NCBI RefSeq assembly: GCF_000144645.1
Contig: NC_014377.1
Coordinates: 806,001 to 870,000, forward strand
DNA length: 64,000 nt
Reading direction: 5' to 3'
From: Thermosediminibacter oceani DSM 16646
Lineage (GTDB): Bacteria; Bacillota; Thermosediminibacteria; Thermosediminibacterales; Thermosediminibacteraceae
The notes below the pieces were generated by a model. That model was not told the origin of the DNA, did no database searches, and saw nothing but the letters and a program-made list of their open reading frames with translations. The position numbers and the translations under genes were made by a program. How positions within the stretch are numbered: the first letter of the stretch is position 1; each line of letters begins with the position of its first letter. Below, piece by piece: positions 15,691-25,593 of this stretch.

Positions 15691-16521
15691 TTAATAGTGT
15701 ATTCCCAGCGCTGACATGATTATGCTGAGAAGTATTTCAAAGGCTATAAGAATTATGATCATCCATTCCAGCCTTGTTCCCCTTTTGGCGTGAGCCAGGC
15801 CTGTAAATACCTCGGTGATATCCAGCAGCGTTTCGGTCTTATGCCGGATTTTCTCGTACCGGTCGCCCAGTTCGAACTGTTCTTCCAGCTGTATGTAAAG
15901 GTTTTCACTTTCCTCGTTGATCCACGTTATTTCCGGTTTATCCAAAAGCATTATATACGACAGGGTGTTGTATTTGAAGCCAAGGATCTTGCCGGACATC
16001 CTGGCGAGTTTCTCGTCCGATATGTTAAGCCTACCCGCTTCCAGATAATTTATTATATCCTCGATGGCATCCATTAAATTGTCAATTTCGTCCTCGATCC
16101 GGGCTAGAGCTACGGATTTGGCGAGTACTGTAGCTATTATTTCCAGGTACATTTCCCTGATTTCCGGGATGATAGTATACTCGTGGCTGACCGCGAGTTC
16201 TTTCCCGGGATTTATCATTACCGTGTAATCGTCGGTGTAATCAAGGGAGGTTACGGGAAGGATATTTTTTTCTGTTTTCTTTAGGTAATCCAATAGGTCC
16301 ATTATCTCGTGGTGTTCGAAATTCAAAAAGACCATGGAGCCGAAAGAAAAGATATATGCGGATTTGCCCTCGGGCATCCGGATTATGCCTTTGAGCTGCT
16401 CCTCCGACAGCACCAGAGGTTCGTCCCACTGGTATTTCTTTTCTATGCCAAAGCGAAGCGACAGGCGGTTTATATTTATTTCGTTGCAGAGAGAAGCTGC
16501 CTGCAACTTTATGCTTCTCAA
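15691..16521 (-). CDS. RMD1/DUF155-family membrane-anchored protein
   Basis: A 276-residue protein from the TTG at 16521, nine bases after GGGAGG. The body matches the RMD1/YagE family (DUF155), with VFLNF..HEI, then a long helical part rich in charged residues (ARIEDEIDNLMDAIEDIINYLEAGRL as family hallmark region), and one C-terminal membrane helix (WMIIILIAFEILLSIIMSAL) preceded by HAKRGTRLEW. Yeast and mitochondrial relatives act in meiotic division or mitochondrial translation; the bacterial role is unknown. It is the first gene of a two-gene operon with the phosphohexomutase. Confidence 0.85.
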   Translation of the reverse strand: MRSIKLQAASLCNEININRLSLRFGIEKKYQWDEPLVLSEEQLKGIIRMPEGKSAYIFSFGSMVFLNFEHHEIMDLLDYLKKTEKNILPVTSLDYTDDYTVMINPGKELAVSHEYTIIPEIREMYLEIIATVLAKSVALARIEDEIDNLMDAIEDIINYLEAGRLNISDEKLARMSGKILGFKYNTLSYIMLLDKPEITWINEESENLYIQLEEQFELGDRYEKIRHKTETLLDITEVFTGLAHAKRGTRLEWMIIILIAFEILLSIIMSALGIHY

Positions 16522-16546
16522 AATAATCAAACCTCCCAACAACTAA

Positions 16547-16575
16547 ATTATACCATTTTCCCAGGGTTGTAACAA
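16547..16575 (-). promoter_or_regulatory. Promoter of the RMD1-phosphohexomutase operon
   Basis: On the minus strand TTGTTA (16570-16575), a 17-base spacer and a perfect TATAAT (16547-16552) lie about 26 bases before the TTG start. The -35 box touches the start of the decayed gene on the other strand. Confidence 0.75.
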
Positions 16576-16912
16576 GAAAAGGCGGATCGTACAGATGATT
16601 TCGCTTATATTATTGACAGCGCCCTTGGAGCGTACAATTCCGCATTCGGATTGCTGGCTGTAGCGTGTATGATTCCTCCGGTGCTTACGGCCTTTTTTAA
16701 GGGTAGGATGTGGTGCGGAAGATTCTGCCCCAGGGGGAGTTTTTTTGACCATGTGCTGGCCAGATTGGGCGATAGAAACCGGCGCATACCGCAGCTTGTT
16801 AAAAAATCCTGATTGCCTGAAATGCGGAGTGTGCGTTTTGTCCTGCCCGGCGACGGCGCTGAAGTTGGAAGTTAAAACCGAATCACAGAGTACCCGAGAG
16901 ATTTGTGCTTAA
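16575..16912 (+). pseudogene. Remnant of a polyferredoxin-type membrane protein (NapH/YccM-like)
   Basis: Pieces of one gene are seen in different frames. The first reads KRRIVQMISLIL; then, in another frame, LLAVACMIPPVLTAFF followed by KGRMWCGRFCPRGSFFD, a signature of 4Fe-4S membrane electron-transfer proteins; then, after a stop near 16810, a shifted frame with NPDCLKCGVCVLSCPATALK, a typical [4Fe-4S] motif, ending at TAA 16910-16912. The normal family length is 250 residues or more, so there are both frameshifts and large deletions. No start with a ribosome site is left. I read it as a decayed gene. Confidence 0.8.
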
Positions 16913-16951
16913 TAACGAGGACCGTGTTATGCGATCCTTTTTACCGAAACT

Positions 16952-16981
16952 TTGCGGTAGGATTTATTAGTATGTTATAAT
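16952..16981 (+). promoter_or_regulatory. thiN promoter
   Basis: TTGCGG (16952-16957), an 18-base spacer and a perfect TATAAT (16976-16981), 37 bases before the thiN start. Confidence 0.6.
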
Positions 16982-17018
16982 AAAGCTGAAATATTACTTT
17001 TCACCGGCGGAGGATTTT

Positions 17019-17657
17019 ATGAGGGCCGTTATTTTTACGGGAGGGCGTATCGAGGATTACGAACCTCTTAAAAAATACGTAAAACAGGAAGATCTTATCA
17101 TTTGCGCTGACAGCGGTATTCATCATGCTCTGAAAATGGGAGTCATACCTCATTTGGTAGTGGGAGATATGGATTCCGTCACTGAAGAAGACCGGGGCAA
17201 AATTTGCGAATATAATATAAAACTATATACATTCCCGAAGGAAAAGGATTTTACCGATACCGAACTAGCACTGGAAGCGGCTTTGAAAAAAGGTGTGAGG
17301 GAGGCCGTGCTGCTGGGCGGCCTGGGTGACAGACCCGATCACAGTCTGGCAAATATTTTTCTCATGGTCAACTTCAAAAAAAAGGGAATTGACCTCATGC
17401 TAGCCGGGGTAAACTGGGAGATGTTCATAATAGACGGCGTGAGGGAAATCGAGGGTAAAAGAGGCCAGATCCTTTCCTTAATACCGCTCACTCCCGAGGT
17501 TAGAGGTATCAAGACCGCCGGTTTGTACTACCCTCTCAGGGGTGAGACCATCCCGATGGGGGCATCTAGGGGGATTAGCAACGTCTTCACCGAAGACAGG
17601 GCCGTGGTGAAGGTTGAGCAAGGCCTGTTGCTGGCCGTTAAGGTGCTCGGGTGTTAA
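17019..17657 (+). CDS. thiN: Thiamine diphosphokinase
   Basis: A 212-residue thiamine pyrophosphokinase: ATP plus thiamine gives thiamine diphosphate. The family blocks are visible: CADSGIHHALKMGVIPHLVVGDMDS (nucleotide/substrate site), FPKEKDFTDTELAL, and LGGLGDRPDHSLANI, plus a C-terminal thiamine-binding beta domain. The start has CGGAGGATTTT upstream. It has its own promoter, and the sigma-54 activator follows after 57 bases. Thiamine diphosphate is the cofactor of the Vor enzyme encoded 6 kb downstream, though the link may be chance. Confidence 0.95.
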   Translation: MRAVIFTGGRIEDYEPLKKYVKQEDLIICADSGIHHALKMGVIPHLVVGDMDSVTEEDRGKICEYNIKLYTFPKEKDFTDTELALEAALKKGVREAVLLGGLGDRPDHSLANIFLMVNFKKKGIDLMLAGVNWEMFIIDGVREIEGKRGQILSLIPLTPEVRGIKTAGLYYPLRGETIPMGASRGISNVFTEDRAVVKVEQGLLLAVKVLGC

Positions 17658-17714
17658 GGAGACGAGCCCTGGGACTCATTTTTTATACATAATATTAAGA
17701 AAAGGTGGAATATT

Positions 17715-19424
17715 ATGCTTTCTATGAATGTCTTCAGGGCTATAATCGATTCCATCCAAGACGGTATTATTGCCGTAGACCTGGCGGAACGGATTATAAT
17801 AATCAACCGTTCCGCCGAAAAACTGCTTAAAATTGACAGGGACGCGGCCTTGGGTAAGCCCGTGGGAGATGTGGTACCCAATACCGGGCTCCCGGTCGTG
17901 CTCAGGACGGGCCAGCCGGAACTGAACCAGTTCCAGCAACTGGAGGATACCACCATAGTAACGAACCGCATGCCGGTTTTCGATAGCTCAGGGAAAATAA
18001 CGGCAGCGGTGGCGGTTTTCAGGGATATTACCGAGGTAAAGCACCTGGCTGAAGAGGTGACCAACCTGCGGGAGCTGCACAGCCTTTTGGAAGCAATTAT
18101 AAATTCTACCCAGGATGCAATATCGGTGGTTGATTCCGAGGGAAGGGGTATCCTCATAAATAAAGCTTACACCAGGATAGTGGGACTCACCAAGGAAGAC
18201 GTGATAGGTAAACCCGCCACCGTGGATATAGCTGAGGGTGAGAGCGTGCACTATCAGGTACTGAGGACGGGCGAGCCCATTAAGGGTGTGCCGATGAGGG
18301 TCGGCCCGAACAGGAAGGAGGTAATAGTTCACGCCGCGCCGATAATAGTGGGGGGCAAGTTGAAGGGCAGTGTCGCCGTAATACACGATGTATCTGAGAT
18401 AAAAAGACTCACCGAAGAGCTGGATTACGTAAAGCGAAGGATGAGGCACCTGGAGGCCAAGTACTCCTTCGACGATATCATAGGCAAGAGCAGGGCTATA
18501 AGAGAAGCTATGGAGGCTGCTAAAAATGCGGCTGGCACCAACGTCACCGTGCTGCTGAGGGGCGAAAGCGGTACGGGTAAAGAGCTTTTTGCTCATGCCA
18601 TTCACAACAGCAGCGAAAGAAGACACAATCAGTTCATCAGGGTGAACTGTGCCGCATTGACCGACAGCCTTCTGGGCAGCGAGCTTTTCGGCTATGCTGA
18701 CGGGGCTTTTACCGGAGCCAGGCGAGGCGGGCGCAAGGGGCTTTTCGAAGAAGCTAACGGCGGAACTATCTTTCTGGACGAAATAGGGGAAATAGGGCTA
18801 AACCACCAGGCAATGCTGCTCAGAGTACTGAACGAAAAAGAAATTATCAGGGTAGGAGAAAGTAAGCCCATACCCGTAAACGTCAGGGTTATTGCCGCGA
18901 CAAACATAAACTTGGAGAAAGCCGTCGAGGAAGGGCGCTTCCGGAAGGACCTTTATTATAGGCTCAATGTTGTACCGATATACATCCCTCCACTGAGGGA
19001 ACGTAAAGAGGATATCCCGCTGCTGACGGAGCATTTTATCAAGAAGTGCAACCAGGAATACGGGAGGGCCGTGGAAGCCGTAGACGAAGAAGCCCTTGAG
19101 GTCCTCATGGATTACGATTGGCCGGGTAACATAAGGGAACTGGAGAACGTGATAAGCCGAGCCATCATAAACATGAAGTTCGGCGAAACGGTAATCGGTA
19201 AAAAACACCTGCCAAGACTCTATTTCAACCAAAACGAAGATAAATCCGAATCCATAGCAATAACCGAACATTCAATGCCATTGAAGGAAATACTGAAGGA
19301 CGTTGAAAAAAAGACTATAAAAAGCGTTCTTGAAAAGGTTGACGGCAATAGGAATGAGGCGGCAAGGATTCTCGGAATCTCGGTACGGAACCTGTTTTAT
19401 AAACTAAAAAAGTTCAATTTGTGA
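17715..19424 (+). CDS. Sigma-54-dependent activator with two PAS domains
   Basis: A 569-residue enhancer-binding protein. PAS domains cover roughly residues 5-110 and 125-225. The AAA+ domain (about 250-480) has Walker A GESGTGKE, the sigma-54 contact loop GAFTGA and Walker B GGTIFLDEIG; a Fis-type helix-turn-helix closes the protein (GNRNEAARILGISVRNLFYK). The downstream operon carries a -24/-12 promoter with repeats between, so it very likely activates ptb-leuDH-buk-vor, as BkdR/BkdR-like proteins do for branched-chain keto acid genes in Bacillus. The PAS ligand is unknown. AAAGGTGGAATATT precedes the ATG. Confidence 0.93.
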   Translation: MLSMNVFRAIIDSIQDGIIAVDLAERIIIINRSAEKLLKIDRDAALGKPVGDVVPNTGLPVVLRTGQPELNQFQQLEDTTIVTNRMPVFDSSGKITAAVAVFRDITEVKHLAEEVTNLRELHSLLEAIINSTQDAISVVDSEGRGILINKAYTRIVGLTKEDVIGKPATVDIAEGESVHYQVLRTGEPIKGVPMRVGPNRKEVIVHAAPIIVGGKLKGSVAVIHDVSEIKRLTEELDYVKRRMRHLEAKYSFDDIIGKSRAIREAMEAAKNAAGTNVTVLLRGESGTGKELFAHAIHNSSERRHNQFIRVNCAALTDSLLGSELFGYADGAFTGARRGGRKGLFEEANGGTIFLDEIGEIGLNHQAMLLRVLNEKEIIRVGESKPIPVNVRVIAATNINLEKAVEEGRFRKDLYYRLNVVPIYIPPLRERKEDIPLLTEHFIKKCNQEYGRAVEAVDEEALEVLMDYDWPGNIRELENVISRAIINMKFGETVIGKKHLPRLYFNQNEDKSESIAITEHSMPLKEILKDVEKKTIKSVLEKVDGNRNEAARILGISVRNLFYKLKKFNL

Positions 19425-19430
19425 AGTTAT

Positions 19431-19481
19431 ACTGCAATTTTTTGCATGTAATATTCTGCACACAGTGCTATTTTTTGCAGT
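19431..19481 (+). promoter_or_regulatory. Putative upstream activating sequence for the sigma-54 activator
   Basis: Several TGCA-centred repeats: ACTGCAA at 19431-19437, TGCA at 19443-19446, GCAC-ACA-GTGC at 19458-19468 and TTGCAGT at 19475-19481. The first and last form an outer inverted repeat. They lie about 55-100 bases upstream of the -24 element, where enhancer-binding proteins usually bind. Confidence 0.6.
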
Positions 19482-19533
19482 TAAATTTTGTAGAAAAACG
19501 CCGAAATTAAGGATTTTCTATATTGCGGATATT

Positions 19534-19550
19534 TGGTACGATTTTTGCTT
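19534..19550 (+). promoter_or_regulatory. Sigma-54 (-24/-12) promoter
   Basis: TGGTAC (19534-19539), five bases, TTGCTT (19545-19550) matches the TGGCAC-N5-TTGCW consensus at all key positions (GG and GC correctly spaced). It lies 27 bases before the GTG of ptb, which shows that an upstream in-frame start at 19523 cannot be used. Confidence 0.9.
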
Positions 19551-19576
19551 TATTTAATAATTTCGGAGGTGGTTAT

Positions 19577-20467
19577 GTGGAATCCCTTCAAGAGATAGTG
19601 GAAAAAGCCCGCCAGTCAAAACCGAAAGTGATGGCTGTGGTAAAAGCCGAGGATGACGATGTTTTAAAAGCCGTCAAGACCTCTCAGGAACTCGGGCTTG
19701 TAAAAAGTGTTCTGATCGGCGACAAAAAGAAGATCGAGTCGATAATGGATACCCTTGGAATGGAAAAGACGAATATTGAGATCATAGACGAACAGGATAC
19801 CTCACAGGCCGTAGGTATAGCGGTGGAGCTGGCCAAAAAGGGTGAAGTACAGGTCCTGATGAAGGGGCTTCTTCAAACCAAGGATTTTCTAAAGGGCATA
19901 GTTTCGGGCGACAAATCCCTCACCGGTGGTAGGTTGCTGAGCCACGTGGCGGTTTTTCAGGTGCCGCATATGAAAAAGCTTGTGCTGGTGACCGATGCTG
20001 CTATGAACATTTCGCCCGATTTATCCCAGAAGTACCAGATAATGAAAAACAGCCTGTCGGTAGCCCGGAGCCTCCAAATAAAGAATCCCAGGGTAGCGAT
20101 CTTATCTGCCGTAGAAGTGGTCAACCCATCGATTCCCTCGACGATGGATGCGGCTATTATATCAAAAATGGCACAGCGGGAGCGGTTGGAGGCTGTAGTG
20201 GACGGTCCGCTGGCGCTGGACAATGCCGTCTCAAAAGAAGCCTGTATCCATAAGGGTATCGATTCGGCCGTGGGTGGCGAAGCCGATATCCTGCTCGTGC
20301 CCGATCTGATAAGCGGTAACATCTTATACAAATCGCTGGTATACTTCGCAAGGGCGAAGGTAGCCGGTATTGTGGCCGGTGCCGAGGTACCTGTAGTGCT
20401 CACTTCCCGCGCCGATTCTGACGAGAGCAAGACCTATTCGATAGCTCTGAGCGTGCTTATGGGTTAG
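19577..20467 (+). CDS. ptb: Phosphate butyryltransferase (branched-chain acyl type)
   Basis: A 296-residue Ptb/Pta-family acyltransferase: acyl-CoA plus phosphate gives acyl phosphate plus CoA. The GTG at 19577 follows GGAGGTGGTTAT and lies after the -24/-12 promoter. Family blocks include VLIGDKKKIE, VQVLMKGLLQTKDFLKG and LLSHVAVFQVPHMKKL, with AEVPVVLTSRADS near the end. The length fits Ptb (about 300). With leucine dehydrogenase, butyrate kinase and Vor in the same operon, the physiological substrates are probably isobutyryl-, isovaleryl- and 2-methylbutyryl-CoA. The unusual upstream stretch in the same frame should not be annotated. Confidence 0.92.
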   Translation: MESLQEIVEKARQSKPKVMAVVKAEDDDVLKAVKTSQELGLVKSVLIGDKKKIESIMDTLGMEKTNIEIIDEQDTSQAVGIAVELAKKGEVQVLMKGLLQTKDFLKGIVSGDKSLTGGRLLSHVAVFQVPHMKKLVLVTDAAMNISPDLSQKYQIMKNSLSVARSLQIKNPRVAILSAVEVVNPSIPSTMDAAIISKMAQRERLEAVVDGPLALDNAVSKEACIHKGIDSAVGGEADILLVPDLISGNILYKSLVYFARAKVAGIVAGAEVPVVLTSRADSDESKTYSIALSVLMG

Positions 20468-20548
20468 ATTAGTAAAAAGCGATTTAAAACGGGGATTCCC
20501 AATGGCTATTCAGCCTACTAATATAAAATTTAAACGGAGGGAAAAAAT

Positions 20549-21586
20549 ATGGAACTTTTTAAAGTGCTTGGCGAGATGGGCCATGAAGAGGTGGTATTCT
20601 GCAACGATCCCGAGTCTGGACTGAAGGCTATAATCGCTGTTCACAACACGAATCTGGGCCCCGCCCTGGGCGGCTGCCGCATGTGGAACTACGCTTCCGA
20701 GGAAGATGCTATAAGAGACGTTCTGCGTCTCTCCAGGGGTATGACCTATAAAAACGCCATGATGAACCTGCCCCTCGGCGGAGGGAAATCGGTTATTATA
20801 GGCGATCCCCGCAAGGATAAGTCGGAAAAGCTTTTCAGGGCGTTTGGTAAATTCGTAAACAGCCTGGGTGGAAAATATATTACAGCTGAAGACGTGGGAA
20901 CCTCTCCGGAAGACATGAAAATCGTTGTTCAGGAGACCTCCCACGTAGCAGGCCTTGACGGCAAGAGCGGTGACCCGTCCCCAATTACCGCCCTCGGTGT
21001 ATTCTTAGGCATAAAAGCCTGCTGCGAGTGGGTTTACGGTAGTGACGACCTGAAGGACAAGACCGTTGCACTTCAGGGTCTGGGCCATGTAGGCATGGAA
21101 CTTGTAAGGCTGTTGACTGAAGCCGGAGCTAAACTAGTCGTGACCGATATATATGCCGACAGGATCAACGAAGCTAAAGAGAAATACGGTGTCCAGGTAG
21201 TCGAGCCCGAAAAGATTTATGACGTTCCCTGCGATATTTTTGCTCCGTGCGCCCTCGGTGCCGTTATAAATGAAAATACCGTAGACAGGCTTAAGTGCAA
21301 AATAGTGGCCGGTTGTGCCAATAACCAGCTGAAAGAAGAAAGTTTTGCGGAAAAACTGGCCCAGAGGGGTATTCTGTATGCACCTGACTACGTCATCAAC
21401 GGCGGCGGCGTAATCAACGTCTCTATAGAGGTGTCCGGACAGGCCTACAGCAGAGAACTCGTCAATGAAAAACTCCAGATAATTCCCAAGAGATTGAAGG
21501 AAGTATTCCAGTTCGCCGAGAAAGAAGGAATCACCACTGCAAGGGCTGCCGACATAATCGCCGAAAAGATTTTCATGAAAAAATAA
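20549..21586 (+). CDS. Leucine dehydrogenase (Glu/Leu/Phe/Val dehydrogenase family)
   Basis: A 345-residue NAD-dependent amino acid dehydrogenase: branched-chain amino acid to 2-oxoacid plus ammonia. The catalytic lysine region is LPLGGGKSVIIGDPR; the second catalytic region is TAEDVGTSPEDMK. The Rossmann fold has VALQGLGHVGMEL, and an Asp follows in VVTDIYADR, consistent with NAD use. The length and order match B. subtilis Bcd/YqiT. The ATG has ACGGAGGGAAAAAAT upstream. It is the second gene of the sigma-54 operon, where it produces the oxoacids for Vor. Confidence 0.92.
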   Translation: MELFKVLGEMGHEEVVFCNDPESGLKAIIAVHNTNLGPALGGCRMWNYASEEDAIRDVLRLSRGMTYKNAMMNLPLGGGKSVIIGDPRKDKSEKLFRAFGKFVNSLGGKYITAEDVGTSPEDMKIVVQETSHVAGLDGKSGDPSPITALGVFLGIKACCEWVYGSDDLKDKTVALQGLGHVGMELVRLLTEAGAKLVVTDIYADRINEAKEKYGVQVVEPEKIYDVPCDIFAPCALGAVINENTVDRLKCKIVAGCANNQLKEESFAEKLAQRGILYAPDYVINGGGVINVSIEVSGQAYSRELVNEKLQIIPKRLKEVFQFAEKEGITTARAADIIAEKIFMKK

Positions 21587-21624
21587 CGTCCGAAATCAAT
21601 ACACTCCTCAACGGAAATTAAGGG

Positions 21625-21680
21625 GCAAGGGCAGGACGCAGGATTTTATTTAACATATCCAGCACAAGTCCTGCTCTTGC
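21625..21680 (+). other. Stem-loop between leucine dehydrogenase and buk
   Basis: A 13-bp stem, GCAAGGGCAGGAC (21625-21637) with GTCCTGCTCTTGC (21668-21680), containing one G-U pair and a 30-base loop. No T tract follows. It may be an mRNA processing or stability site inside the operon. Confidence 0.5.
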
Positions 21681-21733
21681 TGTCAATAGGAAAATTTAGC
21701 AAGAACATTTTCGAGGATTGGAGGAAGAGGTCT

Positions 21734-22807
21734 GTGACGTTTTACGGGATACTGGCGATTAATCCGGGTTCAACATCCACGAAAATCGCCGTCTTTGAAA
21801 ACGAAGAACTAATATTTGAGGAGAAAATCAGCCATTCTACCGAGGAACTTTCAAAGTACGACAGCATATTGGCTCAGTACCCGTTCAGAAAGAAGTTAAT
21901 TCTTGAAGTAATAGAACAAAAGGGTTATAATTTGAGTAGGCTGAAGGCTGTTGTCGGCCGCGGAGGCCTGCTTAAACCTCTGGAGGGTGGCACCTACACC
22001 GTCAACGAACGGATGCTGGAAGACCTCAAAAAGGGTGTGCAGGGGGAACACGCGTCCAACCTGGGGGGAATCCTTGCTTACGAAATAGGCCGGGAACTGG
22101 GAGTGCCCGCTTTCATAGTAGACCCGGTGGTGGTAGACGAACTGGAACCAGTCGCCAGAATTACCGGGTTGCCGGAAATAGAACGGCGCAGCATATTCCA
22201 CGCTTTGAACCAGAAAGCCGTAGCAAGAAGAGTGGCAAAGACTCTAGGCAGGAGTTACGAAGAGCTTAACTTGATCGTTGCCCACCTGGGCGGAGGAATC
22301 ACCGTCGGTGCCCATAAAAAGGGCAGGGTAATCGATGTAAACAACGGACTGGACGGTGAAGGTCCGTTCTCACCGGAAAGGGCAGGGCAGTTGCCGGCAA
22401 TGGATTTTGCGAAACTCATTTTTTCTAAAAATCTGACCATTCACGAAATAAAGAAAATGTTAGCCGGCAAAGGGGGCCTTGTAGCCCACTTCGGGATAAA
22501 CGACGCCCGGGTTATAAAGAAGATGATAGAAGAGGGCAACCAAGAAGTAAGGCTGGTATACGAAGCCATGGCTTACCAGGTAGCCAAGGAAATAGGAGCA
22601 TGCGCAGCAGTGCTTTGCGGTCGGGTGGATGCGGTAGTTCTTACCGGTGGTCTCGCTCATGACGAAATGCTGGTGGACTGGATAAAAAACAGGGTTTCTT
22701 TCATAGCTCCTGTTTACGTCTTCCCAGGAGAAGACGAACTTAGAGCTCTTGCCGAAGGCGCATTGCGGGTTTTGACCGGCCAGGAAAAGCCAAAGGAGTA
22801 TTTATAA
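21734..22807 (+). CDS. buk: Butyrate kinase
   Basis: A 357-residue acetokinase-family kinase: acyl phosphate plus ADP gives a short-chain acid plus ATP. I place the start at the GTG at 21734 after GGAGGAAGAGG, so that the protein begins [17 protein letters not shown], as is normal for Buk (355-358 residues). The ATP-binding segments [20 protein letters not shown] and [10 protein letters not shown] are present. In this operon the branched-chain acyl phosphates made by Ptb are the likely substrates, giving isobutyrate or isovalerate and substrate-level ATP. Confidence 0.93.
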   Translation: MTFYGILAINPGSTSTKIAVFENEELIFEEKISHSTEELSKYDSILAQYPFRKKLILEVIEQKGYNLSRLKAVVGRGGLLKPLEGGTYTVNERMLEDLKKGVQGEHASNLGGILAYEIGRELGVPAFIVDPVVVDELEPVARITGLPEIERRSIFHALNQKAVARRVAKTLGRSYEELNLIVAHLGGGITVGAHKKGRVIDVNNGLDGEGPFSPERAGQLPAMDFAKLIFSKNLTIHEIKKMLAGKGGLVAHFGINDARVIKKMIEEGNQEVRLVYEAMAYQVAKEIGACAAVLCGRVDAVVLTGGLAHDEMLVDWIKNRVSFIAPVYVFPGEDELRALAEGALRVLTGQEKPKEYL

Positions 22808-22836
22808 CCAAATTTAAAGGATAGGAGGCTCCGGAG

Positions 22837-23055
22837 TTGGTAAGGATTATCATCGATAAGGATAGATGCAAGGGCTGCGGCCTCTGCATCAAAGTATGTC
22901 CGAAAAAAGTTTTGTGTTTTGACGATGATGTGGTAAATGCGCTGGGCTATCATCCTGTAAAGGCTAAAGAAGGATGCATTGGCTGCGGTTTCTGCGCCAC
23001 TGTATGCCCCGATGTGGTATTTACAATATACAAAGAGGAAAAAGGGGGGAAATAA
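22837..23055 (+). CDS. 2x[4Fe-4S] ferredoxin-like delta subunit of the oxidoreductase
   Basis: A 72-residue protein starting with TTG after AGGAGGCTCCGGAG. It has two CxxCxxCxxxCP clusters, [12 protein letters not shown] and [12 protein letters not shown], and acts as the electron-transfer subunit (VorD/KorD type) that passes electrons from the thiamine diphosphate site to soluble ferredoxin. It ends one base before the GTG of vorB. The four-subunit order delta-alpha-beta-gamma is typical of 2-oxoisovalerate and 2-oxoglutarate ferredoxin oxidoreductases. Confidence 0.92.
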   Translation: MVRIIIDKDRCKGCGLCIKVCPKKVLCFDDDVVNALGYHPVKAKEGCIGCGFCATVCPDVVFTIYKEEKGGK

Positions 23056-23056
23056 A

Positions 23057-24114
23057 GTGGAAAAGGTACTGATGAAAGGCAACGAAGCCCTGGCCGAGGC
23101 TGCAATAAGGGCCGGGTGTCAGTGTTTCTTCGGTTATCCTATAACACCGCAGAGCGAACTTCCGGCATACCTTGCAAGAGAGATGCCCAAAAGGGGCCGA
23201 GTTTTTTTACAGGCGGAAAGTGAAGTTGCAGCTATAAATATGGTTTACGGTGCCGCCGGGGCAGGGGTCCGCGTTATGACATCCTCGTCCAGTCCCGGTA
23301 TAAGCTTGAAGCAGGAAGGCATATCGTACCTGTGCGGAGCGGAACTCCCCTGCGTAATAGTAAATATTATGAGGGGAGGCCCCGGTTTGGGAGATATCCA
23401 GCCCGCCCAGTCGGACTACTTCCAGGCTACCCGCGGTGGAGGCCACGGCGACTACAGGACGATTGTACTCGCGCCGGCATCGGTACAGGAACTGGTTGAT
23501 TTAGTCTACGATGCCTTCGATCTGGCGGATATGTACAGGAACCCGGTGCTCATCCTGGGCGATGGAATACTGGGCCAGATGATGGAGCCGGTCGTATTCA
23601 AGGAAAGGCCCGCGAGGGAATTGCCGCCCAAGACTTGGGCTACTACCGGCAAAATGGGCAGGCAAAAGCCCAATGTGATAAATTCCCTTTATCTCGACCC
23701 CGTGCAGCTTGAAGAGCACAACCGCAAGCTCCAAAGAAAATACCAGGAGATAGAGGAAAAAGAGGCCCGGTGGGAGGTCCTGAACGGCGATGACGCCGAA
23801 TACTTCGTGGTGGCCTACGGTATCTGTGCCCGTATTGCGCATGCAGCCGTTGAAATGGCAAGGCAGGAAGGCATAAAAGTAGGACTTATACGGCCCATAA
23901 CCCTATGGCCTTATCCTAAAAAGGCCTTCGAAGAGGTTATCTCGAGAGCAAAAGCTTTCTTAACCGTTGAATTGTCCTGCGGCCAGATGGTGGAGGATGT
24001 GAAGTTGTCGGTAGAAGGTAGGGTGCCGGTATATTTCTACGGAAGAACGGGTGGTATGGTACCGACCGCCGAGGAGATTTTCGAGGAAATAAAGAAAATG
24101 AGGGGGCATTCCTG

Positions 24115-24115
<1 letters not shown>
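23057..24115 (+). CDS. vorB: 2-ketoisovalerate:ferredoxin oxidoreductase, alpha subunit
   Basis: A 352-residue protein with the N-terminal pyrimidine-binding domain of 2-oxoacid:ferredoxin oxidoreductases ([44 protein letters not shown]) and the C-terminal transketolase-like domain ([18 protein letters not shown]). The GTG at 23057 has AAAGGGGGGAAATAAA upstream. The sequence resembles VorB rather than PorA; with leucine dehydrogenase, ptb and buk in the operon, branched-chain oxoacids are the expected substrates. A 2-oxoglutarate enzyme (Kor) is the main alternative. It overlaps vorA by one base. Confidence 0.88.
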
Positions 24116-24860
<745 letters not shown>

Positions 24861-24864
<4 letters not shown>

Positions 24865-25400
24865 AGGTGGAAGTAATTATGGCAGGTTTCGGCGGTCAGG
24901 GGATCATGCTTATGGGAGAAATCCTGGCCCACAGTGCCATGCTCGAAGGGCGGGAAGTCTCCTGGATACCGTCCTACGGCCCTGAAATGAGGGGCGGTAC
25001 CGCCAACTGTATGGTAGTTGTCTCCGATAAGAGGATCCCCTCGCCTATTATATCTTCACCGGATATACTCGTCGCAATGAACAAACCTTCTATGGACAAA
25101 TTTACCCCGATTGTGAAATCCGGCGGAATAGTGATCCTCAACAAAGCCCTTATAGACGAAAAACCGGCAAGACAGGATATAGAGGTCATTGAAGTGGATG
25201 CCAGCGGAATAGCCGATGAGCTGGGGAACATGAAGGTTGCGAACATGGTGGCGTTAGGCGTTCTGGTGGGAAGAACCGGGGTCGTGAGGCCGGAGACCGT
25301 CTTAAAGTCGATAGACCATTTTCTCCCCGAACACCGGAAGAACATGTTTGAAATAAACGAAAAGGCCCTCATGAGGGGGATCGAAGAAGTAAAGAAATAA
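24861..25400 (+). CDS. 2-oxoacid:ferredoxin oxidoreductase, gamma subunit
   Basis: A 179-residue gamma subunit (VorC/KorC type) with [22 protein letters not shown] at the N-terminus and [13 protein letters not shown], both family hallmarks. It completes the Vor heterotetramer and helps to bind CoA. It is the last gene of the sigma-54 operon; a strong terminator follows 24 bases after the stop. The start ATG overlaps vorA by four bases, with GAAGGAGGGTAAT upstream. Confidence 0.9.
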
Positions 25401-25423
25401 GAGCGGAGTTTATGATGTGTTTG

Positions 25424-25452
25424 ATACCCAGTTTTCTGGGTATTTTTTTTTT
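25424..25452 (+). terminator. Terminator of the branched-chain fermentation operon
   Basis: ATACCCAG (25424-25431), a TTTT loop, CTGGGTAT (25436-25443), then a run of ten T. It is a textbook intrinsic terminator. Confidence 0.95.
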
Positions 25453-25593
25453 GCCGGATAGTTACTCCAGCTCCGTCAACTCTCCCGTGTTCCGTTTTAT
25501 AAAAATTCTGGCCTATCGCAATGGGGTGTTTTCACCCGCCCGCAATGGGCCGCATATTAATATATTGCAAATATATTTAATGGAGGTTTAGTT

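Noticed and set aside
19523-19576. An upstream start for ptb
   Set aside because: This stretch contains the -24/-12 promoter; the GTG at 19577 has GGAGG and gives the normal length.
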